Assembly (NCBI RefSeq): GCF_011397635.1
Contig: NC_064755.1
Span: 36,314,059 to 36,378,058 of the forward strand
DNA from: Epinephelus fuscoguttatus
Taxonomy: Eukaryota; Chordata; Actinopteri; Perciformes; Serranidae
Length of the DNA: 64,000 nucleotides
Reading direction: 5' to 3'
The translations under genes and the position numbers were made by a program. The notes beneath the pieces were generated by a model. The model saw nothing but the letters and a program-made list of their open reading frames with translations, was not told the DNA's origin and made no database searches. Of this stretch, positions 35,234-49,382 are shown one piece after another. Numbering within the stretch: the first letter of the stretch is position 1; each line of letters begins with the position of its first letter.

Positions 35234-38200
35234 ACAATTATGAGGGTCAGTGCCTTCCTCCATGACAGCTTCTTTTTCATTACTACATAATCGCTTTCCC
35301 CTGGCTTTTAAAAGGAATAGGAGATGACACTGGTCAGTTGAGTTCATGCTATGTCCAAAATACACCAATGATTGACTGAGGGACTAAATACGACCCCTTT
35401 GTCCCTTACGTCTTAGGGTGCTTTTACACCTGCACTGTCTGGTTCGGTTCGATCAAACTCAAGTTCGTTTGCCCCCTAAGTGCAGTTCATTTGGGCAGGT
35501 GTGAACACAGCAATAACACTCACTTCTTGAAGAGGCGGTCTCAGTCTGGTTACAAACAAAATTTGTGGTGAGAAAGTGCTCCAACCTGGATCTGAACCAA
35601 CTGCAGTCACATGACACATTGTTTGGGTTAAACATGAGCATGTTACAGTCCTGGAGGATTATTAATGTGCACCTCCTCCTGTACTGCCTTAATATGCACA
35701 TTCAGCACATCCAATGCATCAAAACATTGTTTTCTAGTTGGAGCCGCGCCTCGTTTTCAAACTGTATGGTTTGACTAAAATGAACAATGACAGCAATATA
35801 GTCCACGATGAGCAGCGCTAAAATCAACCTGCGTAGTTGTCCCTCCATTGTGACATTAGAAAGTGTCACATTTATCTTGCAAGTGTACTCTTCTTCAATG
35901 TTTTGATTACTTCCTGGATTTTTCCTGCATGGAAATTCTGACCAATCAAGAGCAGCTTTCTCTCGCAAGGCATTTGATCTGGTCTGTTTCTAAATGCTGC
36001 CGTGAGAACACAAACCAACTCTAAGCAATTATTCAGCTTTGTAACAAAATTAGACCCTGATTCAGACCAAAGCAAGACAACTCGAGGTCTAAAAGCATGT
36101 TTACTTTGCACCCAGATTTGCGCCATTTAACTAGAAAAGTGGAGTTGGACTTGCCCTAAATGCATTTGCACCCTGCACTTCAGAACATGCACTCTAAATC
36201 ACTTAAATAGTGTTACTTTATTTTGCAATGCATCTTAATTATTCAAGGTATAACTGATGTTTTATGAAATTCTGTGATCTCACAATAAATATTCCAGTTA
36301 TTTGGGACACTTTTCCTGAGCCACACAAATGTGCTAGCCTTGTGCAGTCAGCCCCATGTCACAGCACATAAATGCTCTGGCTTGTTTAGATTTCTGACCA
36401 CAATTGTCTTGGCTTGTTTAGATTTTGTAAACCAACCACAATTGTCTAGTGAGGCACAAAGTCCAGAATGGTGCCTCTGCAAAATACTGCCAGAGGGGAA
36501 ATTGTTTTGGTGGAACATTTGCACGTGAGGAGGTGAGCACTATCGTTAAAAAGAAAATGCAACAGAAAAAAAAACAGTATCAGATGAATGTGGACTGTGA
36601 CATTCAACTTCTACTGATAAAGAAAGACACATAATTTGATAACAAAGCAGACATGCCTTATAGCACGTTCCAAATCAACGTCACAACTGGCCATTTTCAG
36701 TGTCTACGTTGGTAGCTCAGAGGTTGTAATTGTTGTTTCCTGTAGCTAAGAACATTTGTCAAAACAGTAACAGATAGCAGAAGGAAGGGAGAAAGTCAGC
36801 CTAAATATCCTGCAAATGGCAGGTAAAGGCCATAGTCATAGTCCACATCCAGTGAGTCAGACTACTGCTGTGCTAACTCCAGATCTGTGTTTCAAACATG
36901 AGACAGCAGATATTGCTGAAGTTGTAATAAACATCACAGCCCTCTACACTGAAGTGTGTCCACTGGCAACGCTCTGCTGCAACAGGACAAAAAACAAACA
37001 AACAAAACAAAACAATAAAAAAAGACGAACAAAAACACAGTGGCCACTAGATGTTACTTCAATTCTGTGAGCATGAGGACTGCATGGAGAGGAAGAAGAT
37101 ACGAGAGTGCACTTGGAGGCAGCTGAGAGACATGACACCCTGACCTGATTATCATAGTTAATCATCTCTCTCTCTCTCAACATCCGTTATAAACTCTGGA
37201 CTGAATTTCTACATACACACTTCACTACTTTCTTTATCACTTTTCTTTAAAAGTAGTGAAGAAGTAGCTCATCCTGCACATCACTCCTCGTTCACACAGT
37301 GAGTTCCTTTTCTATTAAATTCATGACAATTCACAGCCTGAAAGTCATTTCTCTGTACGAGTTGGAAACCACAACACGTGGTCTCAACAATGAAAGCTTG
37401 TTCAGTTAAGTCTTATTAAACGCTATAATCTCTGTATCTACAGTAAGAAGGCCAAAGGGCAGCTAAATAATGTTAAATCATAATTAATATTTCCCTGGGT
37501 CCTGGGTCATTTTTAAAGTCTTAGAATGTTGGTTTGTGCAAAAATGGTAGTGGACAAGTGACAGCAAAACATGTTCAGATTTCCATCTTTTAGCCCAGGG
37601 TTCCTGCAGCTCAAGACAAGTTAGATTTAAAACTTTGACTTTTTTTTAAATGCCGCTCGGTATGAAATTTAAGACCAATTTTACAATAACCAAAACTGAA
37701 GGAAAAAACAAAACAAAAACAACTTGCCCAAATATTTATTGTTCGGTATATCATCAGTTTGTGGTCAAGCTAAAATTGTAGATGATCAACTTCAAATACT
37801 GAAAAATAATCATAATTTTCTAAAGTAGAACACATGGAAAACTATAAACAGATCATCAAAAAGATAGTATTTGGTTTGCCTTAAAAAAAAAAAAAATCTT
37901 GTTCATTTGTCCTTTGAATGGATGTGGTAAATGTATTTGCGTATTTGTTCCTCCATCCTGATCTGCCTGATATTAATGTGAAAGGGCATCTGGTTAATTA
38001 TATAAAAACAAAAAGATCTTGCCAAGTTATTTGATATCTTAAAATGCAAAGTTATTAAAAATAATTTGTGATATCCTACTTTTCATGTACCAATTAAGGT
38101 CTTATTCTTAGACTGATGATTCCATTGACTTTTAAGACTTTTGAAGGATCCATAGGAACCCGACTTTAACAACAGTCTGGTCTCCCAAGTTTTAACTCTG

Positions 38201-39186
38201 CTTCTTTTTTTCTTTTTATTTCAGAGCTGAATCACTGCAGGTATTGTAACTGTTACTGTCACTGTTACCTAGTTGATTTCTAATTATACTCAAAAAAAAC
38301 AAAACAAAAAAAGACAAAGGAAGACTTTCTTTCAATAAAGAGGAAAAAACTAAAAGAGGAGTAGATGATGAGAAACTGGTGTGACTGAGGATAAGAGAGG
38401 ATGCTTGGAGATGGATAAAGAGATATGAGATGAAGGGAAAGTTCACCCCAAAATCAAAAGTACATTTTTTCCCTCCATTTTGTCAGTCTGGATTGTTTTG
38501 GTGTGAGTTGCCGTGTTTTGTCTGAAGCCATGTCTGCCTTCACTCTAGTTTTTGATGCTTTGAGCAACATAAGCAGCCACCGAGTTCCATTATATTCCAG
38601 GAGAGGCAGAAATCCCTACAGCTGATATATTCAACACTTGGCAACTCAAAACAAAACAATTTAGATTTTTGGGGTGAACTGTACCTCTGAGGGAAGGTGG
38701 TAAAAGGAGTTAAGTGAGAGAAGAGTTAAAAGGAGACAAAGAGATAAAGGGAGGTAAGTGAGCCCTTGAATCAGATTGTAATTATGTTTACTGATTTTAA
38801 ATGTGTTAGCCACAAAATTCATTCACTGCTGATTACACTTCAGACTGTGTAAATAGTTCCACATTGATTTCATAACGCAATCATAGCCCCGAGCAGTGCG
38901 ACAACCACAGACACAGACCACTATAGAATGACACATGGAGCCGTTTTTACTGTAGATGAAACTTCAAGTTGAGTTGTGGTAATGAAAACACAGACACCCG
39001 ATTCATCCTCCTCTCCAAAGATTTACTGTCATTATCCAAGTTAGTAGATGAACTTGTTAGAAAAGTATCATGTCAGTATTATCACAGTTATGTTTAATAT
39101 TTACCTAATCTACTACCACAAAATCTCACCTTCTCTGCTGATCTAATTTTTGTGACAATAAAGAAATTGTGGTTACAATAATTATT
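33980..39186 (+). other. Spacer between copies C and D
   Basis: It holds the 3' UTR of copy C, the CA microsatellite (35185-35231) and the MITE (about 35412-36101). A short local duplication of GGCTTGTTTAGATTT occurs at 36380 and 36412. The candidate promoter of D follows (TATAAA 37188-37193, donor GTGAGT near 37300, micro-exon 38225-38240). No other gene is seen. Confidence 0.5.
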
Positions 39187-40099
39187 ATGTTCTTCATTCT
39201 GAAGATGAGGATGATTCTTCTACTCTGCATCCTCTGCCTGATGACTTCTACTGCCCACAATCAGGCTGCAGGTAAATATGGTCCCTGAATCCCGCATGAC
39301 ACACTACAGGATGTTTTTATGATTACCATGCCAGAAAGAGCATGAATGCACCACCTTGGGTGATCTCATGGGGAAGCAGATGTAAACAAAATGGAGACTG
39401 GTGTGGTGCAACAACACGCTGCAATGTTAACAATGCTTTGAGGTGAGAAAAACAAAAGCAGAAGACCAAAACAGTCTGCATGAGAAAAACATCTATACAA
39501 AGTCTACTCTTCAGCGAAAACTGGAGGTAAAACTTTAACCGTCAGTTTAAATATCTGTCAACAGTAGTAAAGTTAGCCTCCATACTGATGTAATCATAAA
39601 AGTTATTATACAGATTTATAATTATCGGTCTGTGAGCAGCTTGGGAGGTTTAAGACTGGATCTGTTAAACTGTGACAGAAAAAGTGAAAAAACTAGAATT
39701 ACTACCCCACGGTTTTATGCCTCTGTGCACCAGTTAAGTTTCTCTTACAGTTTACATCCATGTCTGAGAAAACATAGATGCTTCACACACAGAACTATAC
39801 AATCAGCACAGTTTCAAGGTGGGCACGCAAAATTAGAGTCACCACTTCAGTATCTGACCAAATGTTTCATTACTATTATTTTATCCTATTTGACATTTGT
39901 GTTAAGTTTTGTCATAATTAGCATATAAATCCTTGACTTATGGCTAAAAACATATTTTGTGAGGTCACAGTGACCTTGACCTTTAACGACAAAATTCTAA
40001 TCAGTTTATTCTTCATTCCAAGTGAACATTTGTGCCAGATTTGAAGAAATTCCTACAAGCAGTTCTTGAAATATCGTGTTCCAGAATGAGGTGGATGTA

Positions 40100-41046
40100 C
40101 AGTATCTCACATAAGTGAGTACACCCCTCCCATTTTTGGAAATATTTTATTATATCTTTTCATGGGACAACACTATAGAAATGACACTTTGGTATAACTT
40201 AAAGTAGTCAGTGTACAGCTGGTATAGTAGTATAGATTTAGCTTCCTCTGAAAATTACTTAATCATCAACTTCACATTCATTTTCCTCAGCAAGGCAGTT
40301 GTCATCTACTAGGTGTGTTTTGGGTCATTATCATGTTGGAAAACTGCATTGCGGCTCAGTTTCCGAAGAGGGGCGATCATGCTCTACTTGGAATTCATGT
40401 TTCTCTAAATGAACCGAGCTCCCCAGAGCCGGCAGCACTCATGCAGCCCCAAACCATGATGCTGCCACCACTATACTTGACTGTAAGCAAGGGACAGTTG
40501 TCTTGGTGCTCTTTCAGCATGTGTGGCACCTTGGTGAAAACACACCTAGTAGATGACAACTGCCTTGCTGAGGAAGCTGAAGGTGAAGGTGATGGACTGG
40601 CCAAGTATTTATCCAGCCCTTAACTCACCTGTGCACCTGTGGGGCATCCTCAAGCTGAAGGTGAAGGAGCACAAAGTGTCTTCACATCCATCTCCTCGAG
40701 TGGGAGAGCATTCCTGAAGCAACCTGTGAGCTCTGGTGAATTCCATGCCCAAAAAAGTTAAGGCAGTGCTAGATAATAATGGTTGGCACATAAAATATTC
40801 ACACTTTAGGCACAATTTGGACATGTTCACTGTGGGGTGTACTCACTTATGTTGCCAGCTGTTTAGATGTTGATGGCTGTGTTTTGAGTAATTTTCAGAG
40901 GAAGGTAAATCTATACTACTATACCAGCTGTACACTGACTGCTTTAAGTTATATCAAAGTGTCATTTCTATAGTGTTGTCCCATGAAAAGATATAATAAA
41001 ATATTTCAAAAAATGGGAGGGGTGTACTCACTTGTGTGAGATACTG
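40100..41046. mobile_element. Tc1-like element, internally rearranged (unit D)
   Basis: The ends CAGTATCTCACATAAGTGAG and its near inverse at 41012-41046 are flanked by TA (40098-40099, 41047-41048). Copies B and C show the empty site. Inverted repeats extend about 200 bp. Transposase fragments remain: on the minus strand at 40395-40604 with VKYSGGSIMVWGCMSAAGSG, and on the plus strand near 40640-40780 with residues of the usual C-terminus. The two parts point in opposite directions, so part of the interior is inverted. Confidence 0.85.
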
Positions 41047-41063
41047 TAAGGTCATGAAGACAT

Positions 41064-42345
41064 GCCCTTACATCCAGATGCATTCTTCGTACTATCTGGC
41101 GATTTTAACCATGTCTCTCTCTCCAAGACTTTGCCCACTTTTAAACAGTTTGTGAACTGCAGCACACGGGGCGACAGAACATTGGACCTCCTGTATGTGA
41201 ATACATACAAATGTGCAGCGCTGCCCCCTCTTGGTCGTTCGGACCATGACATGGTTCATCTCTCCCCCACATACGTCCCAGCAGTGAAGAGACTGCCCAT
41301 CAACGTCGGACAGTCTAAATGCTGGTCTGTGGAGACAGAGGAAGCACTTCAGGACTGTCTGGAGTCAACTGACTGGGAGGTTTTTTATAATGAGTATGGG
41401 GAGGATATTGATGGACTAACTGGATGTGTTACTGATTACATCAATTTCTGCATGAATGCACTGCCTTCGCCAGGAACATTCGATGCTTCCCCAAGAATAA
41501 ACCCTGGGTGACCACCAGCCTAAAGGTCCTTTTAAATAACAAAAAGAGCATTCAGGGAGGACAGGGAAAAGCTAAGAAATTCAAACGGAACTGAGGGTGA
41601 AGAGTAGGCGGGACAAGGAGGCATACAGACGAAAACTAGCGAGCCAGCTGAAGCGGGGGTGGGTGAAGGAGGGCTGGGCTGGGATGAGGAACATCACGGG
41701 CATGAAGGGGAAGGGTGGTTCCCTACGGAGGAGGGGACCTAGGACCCGGATGAACTGAATAGGTTCTTTAATAGATTTGACTGACCGCACCAGGCCAGCC
41801 TGCCCCAGCCGGTGTGCTACCCTGTTCTGTCGAGCTCTAACTGTTTCCTCATCCCAGCTTTAAAAATGATCAGGAAAGCCAGCTCCATTACTGGAGCTGA
41901 GCTGATACAAATGCAGTGGGTTGGAAACCGCTCTCTCAAAAAATTGAGAGTGATCATCTCCAACCCCTCACACCCCCTTCATGCCCTGGGGGTTATTAAT
42001 CTGAGCACCTTCTCCCACAGGCTGATGGCGCTGAGGTGCAGGACCGAGCGCTACAGGAGGTCCTTCATTCCGGCTGCCATCAGAAATTTTAATGCACTGT
42101 AATGTACTGCACTTTAGTTATTTATTTATTTATTACCTGGTATGTCTGTGGTTTTAACATATTTGATCATTAATTACTTTTAACTATCATGCCTGGTATT
42201 TTAGTATTTTCTTAGTGATTTTTTCTGTGGTGCATTGAACAAGTATTGTGTTGTCCTTTTTGGTTGCATGTAGTTGTGGCTAAGGTGTCGTTGCTGCAGC
42301 AACAAATCAATTTCCTGGAAAGGATCAATAAAGCTGATTTGATTT
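41064..42345 (+). mobile_element. L2-like LINE, 5' truncated and internally deleted (unit D)
   Basis: An endonuclease end at 41073-41511 has FVLSGDFNHV, RTLDLLYVNTYKCAALPPLG and SDHDMVHLSP. An RT C-terminal end at about 41812-42102 has RLMALRCRTERYRRSFIPAA. The RT core between them is missing. The 3' tail ends in ATCAATAAAGCTGATTTGAT. GACAT at 41059-41063 and 42346-42350 is a likely target duplication. It lies 17 bp from the Tc1-like element. Confidence 0.8.
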
Positions 42346-42607
42346 GACATCAACCTTTGACCCCTGACACCCAAAATCTAATCAGATGATTGTTGAGTCT
42401 CAGTGGACCTCTGTACCAAATATGAAGAAATTCCCCGTAGCCGTCCTTGAGATACTATGTTCACAAGAATGAGACAGATATGGTTACAGTGACCTTGACG
42501 TTCGATCCACAAACACCAAAAACTAATCAGTAAATCACTCAGTCCAAGTGGACATTTGTGCCAAATTTGAAGAAACTCCCTTGAGGTGTTCTTAAGAAAT
42601 CGCTTAA

Positions 42608-42916
<309 letters not shown>

Positions 42917-44566
42917 TAAAGAGCATATATACTGTTTATTGTATCAAATCATTTTCATCAACTGAGTAACTGCTGTTTGTCATTTAATAAAATGTAGGAT
43001 GCAGCAGTTGTACAACCTGAGCAAGGTTCAGTCTTCATTGATACACAAAGAAATCTCAATACACACAGACTCACTCATAGTTTAGGAGATGTCAATAGAT
43101 ACACTAGGAGTGGACACATACACCGTGTCCAAGTTCACTATAATACTAACTTTTTTTTAAGGTATTTATTTTTGTTGAGGCTATGTCTGAGTGATATTTT
43201 TTCAACTCTTTTAAGCTCTGAGCCCATAATTTCTATGTCTTACACACAATGCAATTTAAAAGGGTCGATCTCACTCAGCAGGATCAGTGTACTCATCAAG
43301 ATAAGAACAACATAACCTGTGACAACGGTTTCATGTCTGAGAAATTAACTGGCAATGTAATCAGGATAATCTAGGCTTGAGATTTCAGATGTTTACCAGA
43401 AAGCTTGTATTACAAACTGGGCATGAAATTGGAAAGATGTGGGTGATGTCCATGCACAGAGAGTCTAATGAAAGATGCCACTGAGCTGTCCAGTATTTTT
43501 GGAGTTTAACCTGTACTGGGACTAAAACTTGTGGTCTCATAAACTGTAGCAACACCTTGCCGACAGCCTGTTAGTCAAATGGCCCTGCCCTAAAATATGC
43601 ATAACTTCCAAACCGTTTTTTGTACTAGGCTGTTAACATGTTTATTACTGCTGTACAGTTGAGCATTTTAACACGCGAGTCTGTGGGGATTTACCTGTTT
43701 TGGAATCAAGCCTCAAGTGGCCAGTCAAGGAACTGCAGATTTTGGCACATCTGCACTGGCTTTATTCTTGTTGAAATAAGTTGTGTTCATGCTAATGTTG
43801 TGCTTTTAATATTGCATCAGTATTTTGTTTTAAATGTATCTTTTATTCAGGGAGGATGTTGTCTGAGAAAAGAGCAATGAGAAATATTTTTAGTGAAATG
43901 CTGCAATATTTCCTCAATCTTAATGTATTTACATACAAACTGCATCATTATTGTGGAGGGGGGAAAACTGCAGATATTTCAACATGTTTTTCACCTGTGT
44001 ATGAGGCTAAAAGAGAGTCCGATATTTAAATGTCAGAGCGACAAACATGTAAAATAAATGTGTTATGCAAAGACATCTGAGCAGAGCTCAAGGGCCAACA
44101 TGACAACACAGTTTTGAGTGTAGAAAGTGTGTTATCACTGCTTCATTTATTCCTGATGTGTTGCATGTTGTTCTCTTTATTTTCAGCTATAAACTACGAC
44201 TTTGTCAGCAGAGTTGGTCAGAAATAGTTTGTGTCCAACAATGAGATGGGCTCGTTCTCCAGGGCCGTTGAGTTCTGCTCCCAACAAGGCTTAGAGCTGG
44301 CTTTGCCCCAGAACGAGGAAGAGAACAACATACTGACTCATGTGTTTGTGGAAAGTAACGAGAACGCCTGGATCAACGTCAGCAATAAAGCAGTGGGGAA
44401 TTTTAAGGCTGATATGAAAAACCAACATCTGGCCTTTACCAAATGGGGAGAAGGGCAGCCAGATAAATCCATCCAGGATACAGGCTGCACTATGCTGTCA
44501 GAAAACGGTGTCTGGAAAGTGACACCTGAATGCTCTCTGAATGCTTACATCATTTGTCAGATATAG

Positions 44567-45784
44567 AAAGTTCTTGTATCCAAGATGAGAAACAATTGCT
44601 CCTAGAAATAATAACTTTCACGTGTTGAATTTCCCAAAAACGATTATCTCATATCCTTGTCACTACTACAGACATGTATAATTGCATCATTAGCACTGCA
44701 TTATTTCTGCTGCAAAGATGTATTCCTATATATAAAGGAGTTAAAGCAACAATATGATATAAGTATAGAAACAATGGTGAATTCTGAAGGCATTCAGTGT
44801 GTCACAATAAAGTGTACGGCAATGAAATAGTCTCATTTCATTCATTTCAAGACTCCTGGCAAATTATTTGCATTTTAACAAGATTGGTAACATGATAATC
44901 TGGACATTAAGTATAACTAAAGCAGCTGGCATCTAAGAAGTACTAAAAGTAGAGTCAATGACAGATGAATTGGGAAAGATCTTATAGATGACACATAGAA
45001 CTCTTGTTGGATTCTGAGTATAAGGGTACATTTTGTTTCAGAGCTGAGAACACTACAATAGAACAAAGCTCATTCACGAATAAAAAAAAAAAAGGAAACA
45101 AGCATTCTCTGGGACAACAAAGGCTCCCATTCACTGTCTACAGAGCAGCTCCAGACTTTATACCCTATGACATCACAAGTTTGAGTCTCACTTCTCTGGT
45201 TTCTGGCTTTAAGAGACAGCAACTCATATTCACAAATATTGATTGAACTTTCCTTGGCCATAGAAATAATATATTAAAATTCTTAATTCAGGTGGTGTTC
45301 CCCTTTAATATGATACATCTGTGACCAGTACCAGCACAAAGATGGTTATATTCAGGAGATCCTTTTTTTAATTTGAACTAAAAATGCCTCATTATCATTC
45401 ACTGCTTTATTTTTGTTGGTTTTAGCTCTTCCCATCTTAAAATCTCAGTGGGCCCTCTGTATATCAGAACTCAGATGGATTACAAAACTAAAACTAAACT
45501 CTGAAAACATCATCATCTGCAGTGGGCTGAAATAATGAATTCTTTCAATCTACAATCACAGAATTAAGTGAGATATTTCCAGCACTGATGATTCAACAAT
45601 CATAAGTAAAGGTGGGAGTCACAGTCACTCACAATACAATGTTTACAATTATTTAACAATACACTTCCCACAACAGCGAAGGTATAACGACACAGCAATT
45701 CTGCAATACTTGATACATTGCAAGACAATCATCTACAAGACATTACCACATCTGTGTAACTAAAGACAAAATACTCCTAAAAAG

Positions 45785-45833
<49 letters not shown>

Positions 45834-48800
45834 AACACACACGTACAATTATGAGTGTCAGTGCCTTCCTCCATGACAGCTTCTTTTTCATTACTACATA
45901 ATCGCTTTCCCCTGGCTTTTAAAAGGAATAGGAGATGACACTGGTCAGTTGAGTTCATGCTATGTCCAAAATACACCTATGATTAACTGAGGGACTAAAT
46001 ACGACCCCTTTGTCCCTTACGTCTTAGGGTGCTTTTACACCTGCCCTGTCTGGTTCGGTTCGATCAAACTCAAGTTCGTTTGCCCCCTAAGTGCAGTTCA
46101 TTTGGGCAGGTGTGAACACAGCAATAACACTCACTTCTTGAAGAGGCAGTCTCAGTCTGGTTACAAACGAAATTTGTGGTGAGAAAGTGCTCCGACCTGG
46201 ATCTGAACCAACTGCAGTCACATGACACATTGTTTGGGTTAAACATGAGCATGTTACAGTCCTGGAGGATTATTAATGTGCACCTCCTCCTGTACTGCCT
46301 TAATATGCACATTCAGCACATCCAATGCATCAAAACATTGTTTTCTAGTTGGAGCCGCGCCTCGTTTTCAAACTGTATGGTTTGACTAAAATGAACAATG
46401 ACAGCAAAATAGTCCACGATGAGCAGCGCTAAAATCAACATGTGTAGTTGTCCCTCCATTGTGACATTAGAAAGTGTCACATTTATCTTGCAAGTGTACT
46501 CTTCTTCAACGTTTTGATTACTTCCTGGATTTTTCCTGCATGGAAATTCTGACCAATCAAGAGCAGCTTTCTCTCACAAGGCATTTGATCTGGTCTGCTT
46601 CTAAATGCTGCTGTGAGAACACAAACAAACTCTAGGCAATAATACAACTTTGTAACAAAATGAGTCCCTGATTCAGACCAAAGCAAGACAACTCGAGGTC
46701 TAAAAGCATGCTTACGTTGCACCCAGATTTGGGCCATTTCACTAGAAAAGTGGAGTTGGACTTGCCCGAAATGCACTTGCATCCTGCACTTCAGAACATG
46801 CACTCTAAATCACTTAAATAGTGTTACTTTATTTTGCAATGCATCTTAATTATTCAAGGTATAACTGATGTTTTATGAAATTCTGTGATCTCACAATAAA
46901 TATTCCAGTTATTTGGGACACTTTTCCTGAGCCACACAAATGTGCTAGCCTTGTGCAGTCAGCCCCATGTCCACAGCACACATAAATGCTCTGGCTTGTT
47001 TAGATTTCTGTAAACCAACCACAATTGTCTAGTGAGGCACAAAGTCCAGAATGGTGCCTCTGCAAAATACTGCCAGAGGGGAAATTGTTTTGGTGGAACA
47101 TTTGCACGTGAGGAGGTGAGCACTATCAAAAGAAAATGCAACAGAAAAAAACAGTATCAGATGAATGTGACTGTGACATTCAACTTCTACTGATAAAGAA
47201 AGACATAATTTGATAACAAAGCAGACATGCCTTATACATTCCAAATCAACGTCACAACTGGCCATTTTCAGTGTCTACGTTGGTAGCTCAGAGGTTGTAA
47301 TTGCTGTTTCCTGTAGCTAAGAACATTTGTCAAAACAGTAACAGATAGCAGAAGGAAGGGAGAAAGTCAGCCTAAATATCCTGCAAATGGCAGGTAAAGG
47401 CCATAGTCATAGTCCACATCCAGTGAGTCAGACTACTGCTGTGCTAACTCCAGATCTGTGTTTCAAACGTGAGGCAGCAGATATTGCTGAAGTTGTAATA
47501 AACATCACAGCCCTCTACACTGAAGTGTGTCCACTGGCAATGCTCTGCTGCAACAGGACAAAAAACAAACAAACAAAAAAGGACAAACAAACAAACAGTG
47601 GCCACTAGATGTAACTTCAATTCTGTGAGTATGAGGACTGCATGGAGAGGAAGAAGATACAAGAGTGCACATGGAGGCAGTTGAGAGACATGACACCCTG
47701 ACCTGATTATCATAGTTAATCATCTCTCTCTCAACATCCGTTATAAACTCTGGACTGAATTTCTACATACACACTTCACTACTTTCTTTATCACTTTTCT
47801 TTAAAAGTAGTGAAGAAGTAGCTCATCCTGCACATCAACTCCTCGTTCACACAGTGAGTTCCTTTGCTATTAAATTCATGACAATTCACAGCCTGAAAGT
47901 CATTTCTCTGTACGAGTTAGAAACCACAACATGTGGGCTCAACAATGAAAGCTTGTTCAGTTAAGTCTTATTAAAAGCTATAATCTCTGTATCTACAGTA
48001 AGAAGGCCAAAGGGCAGCCAAATAATGTTATATCATAATTAATATTTCCCTGGGTCCTGGGTCATTTTTTAAATTCTTAGAATGTTGGTTTGTGCAAAAA
48101 TGGTAGTAGACAAGTGACAGCAAAACATGTTCAGGTTTCCATCTTTTAGCCCAGGGTTCCTGCAGCTCAAGACAAGTTAGATTTAAAACTTTATGGCTTT
48201 TTTAATGCCACTCAATATGAAATTTTAGGCCAATTTTGCAATAACCAAAACTGAAGGAAAAACAAAACAAAAACAAATTTTCACAAATATTTATTGTTAG
48301 GTATATCATCAGTTTTTGGTCAAGCTAAAATGGTAGATGATCAACTTTAAATACCGAAAAATAATTTTCTAAAGTAGAACACATGAAAACTATAAACAGA
48401 TCATCAAAAAGACAGTATTTGATTTGCCTTAAAAAAAAATGTTGTTCGTTTGTCCTTTGAATGGATGTGGTAAATGTATTTGCGTATTTGTTCCTCCATC
48501 CTGATCTGCCTGATATTAATGTGAAAGGGCATCTGGTTAATTATATAAAAACAAAAATATCTTGCCAAGTTATTTGATATCTTAAAATGCAAAGTTTTAA
48601 TGGTGATATCCTACTTTTCATGTACCAATTAAGGTCTTATTCTTAGACTAATGATTCCATTGACTTTCAAGACTTTTGAAGGATCCATAGGAATGCGGCT
48701 TTAATGACAGTCTGGCCTCCCAAGCTTTAACTCTGCCTCTTTTTTTCTTTTTATTTCAGCACGGAATCGCAGAAGGTATTGTAACTGTTACTGTCACTGT

Positions 48801-49382
48801 TACCTAGTTGATTTCTAATTATACTCAAAAAAAAGAAACAAAAAAAAACAAAGGAAGACTTTCTTTCAATAAAGAGGAAAAAACTAAAAGAGGAGTAGAT
48901 GATGAGAAACTGGTGTGACTGAGGATAAGAGAGGATGCTTGGAGATGGATAAAGAGATATGAGATGAAGGGAAAGTTCACCCCAAAATCAAAGTACATTT
49001 TTCCTCCATTTTGTCAGTCTGGATTGTTTTGGTGTGAGTTGCTATTTTGTCTGAAGCCATGTCTGCCTTCACTCTAGTTTGATGCTTTGAGCAACATAAG
49101 CAGCCACCTAGTTCCATTATATTCCAGGAGAGGCAGAAATTACAGCTGATATATTCAACGCTTGGCAACTCAAAACAAAACAATTTAGATTTTTGGGTGA
49201 ACTGTACCTCTGAAAGGTGGTAAAACTGAGAGAACAAAGGAGACAAGATACAAGGTAAGTGAGCATGTCAGTATTATCACAGTTATGTTTAATATTTACC
49301 TAATCTACCTACCACAAAATCTCACCTTCTCTGCTGATCTAATTTTTGTAACAATAAAGAAATTGTGGTTCCAATAATTATT
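44567..49382 (+). other. Spacer between copies D and E
   Basis: It contains the 3' UTR of D, the CA microsatellite (45786-45842), the MITE (about 46024-46712) and the candidate promoter of E (TATAAA 47742-47747, micro-exon 48760-48775). From about 47110 onward it begins to show many small deletions against the sister units. No other gene is seen. Confidence 0.5.
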
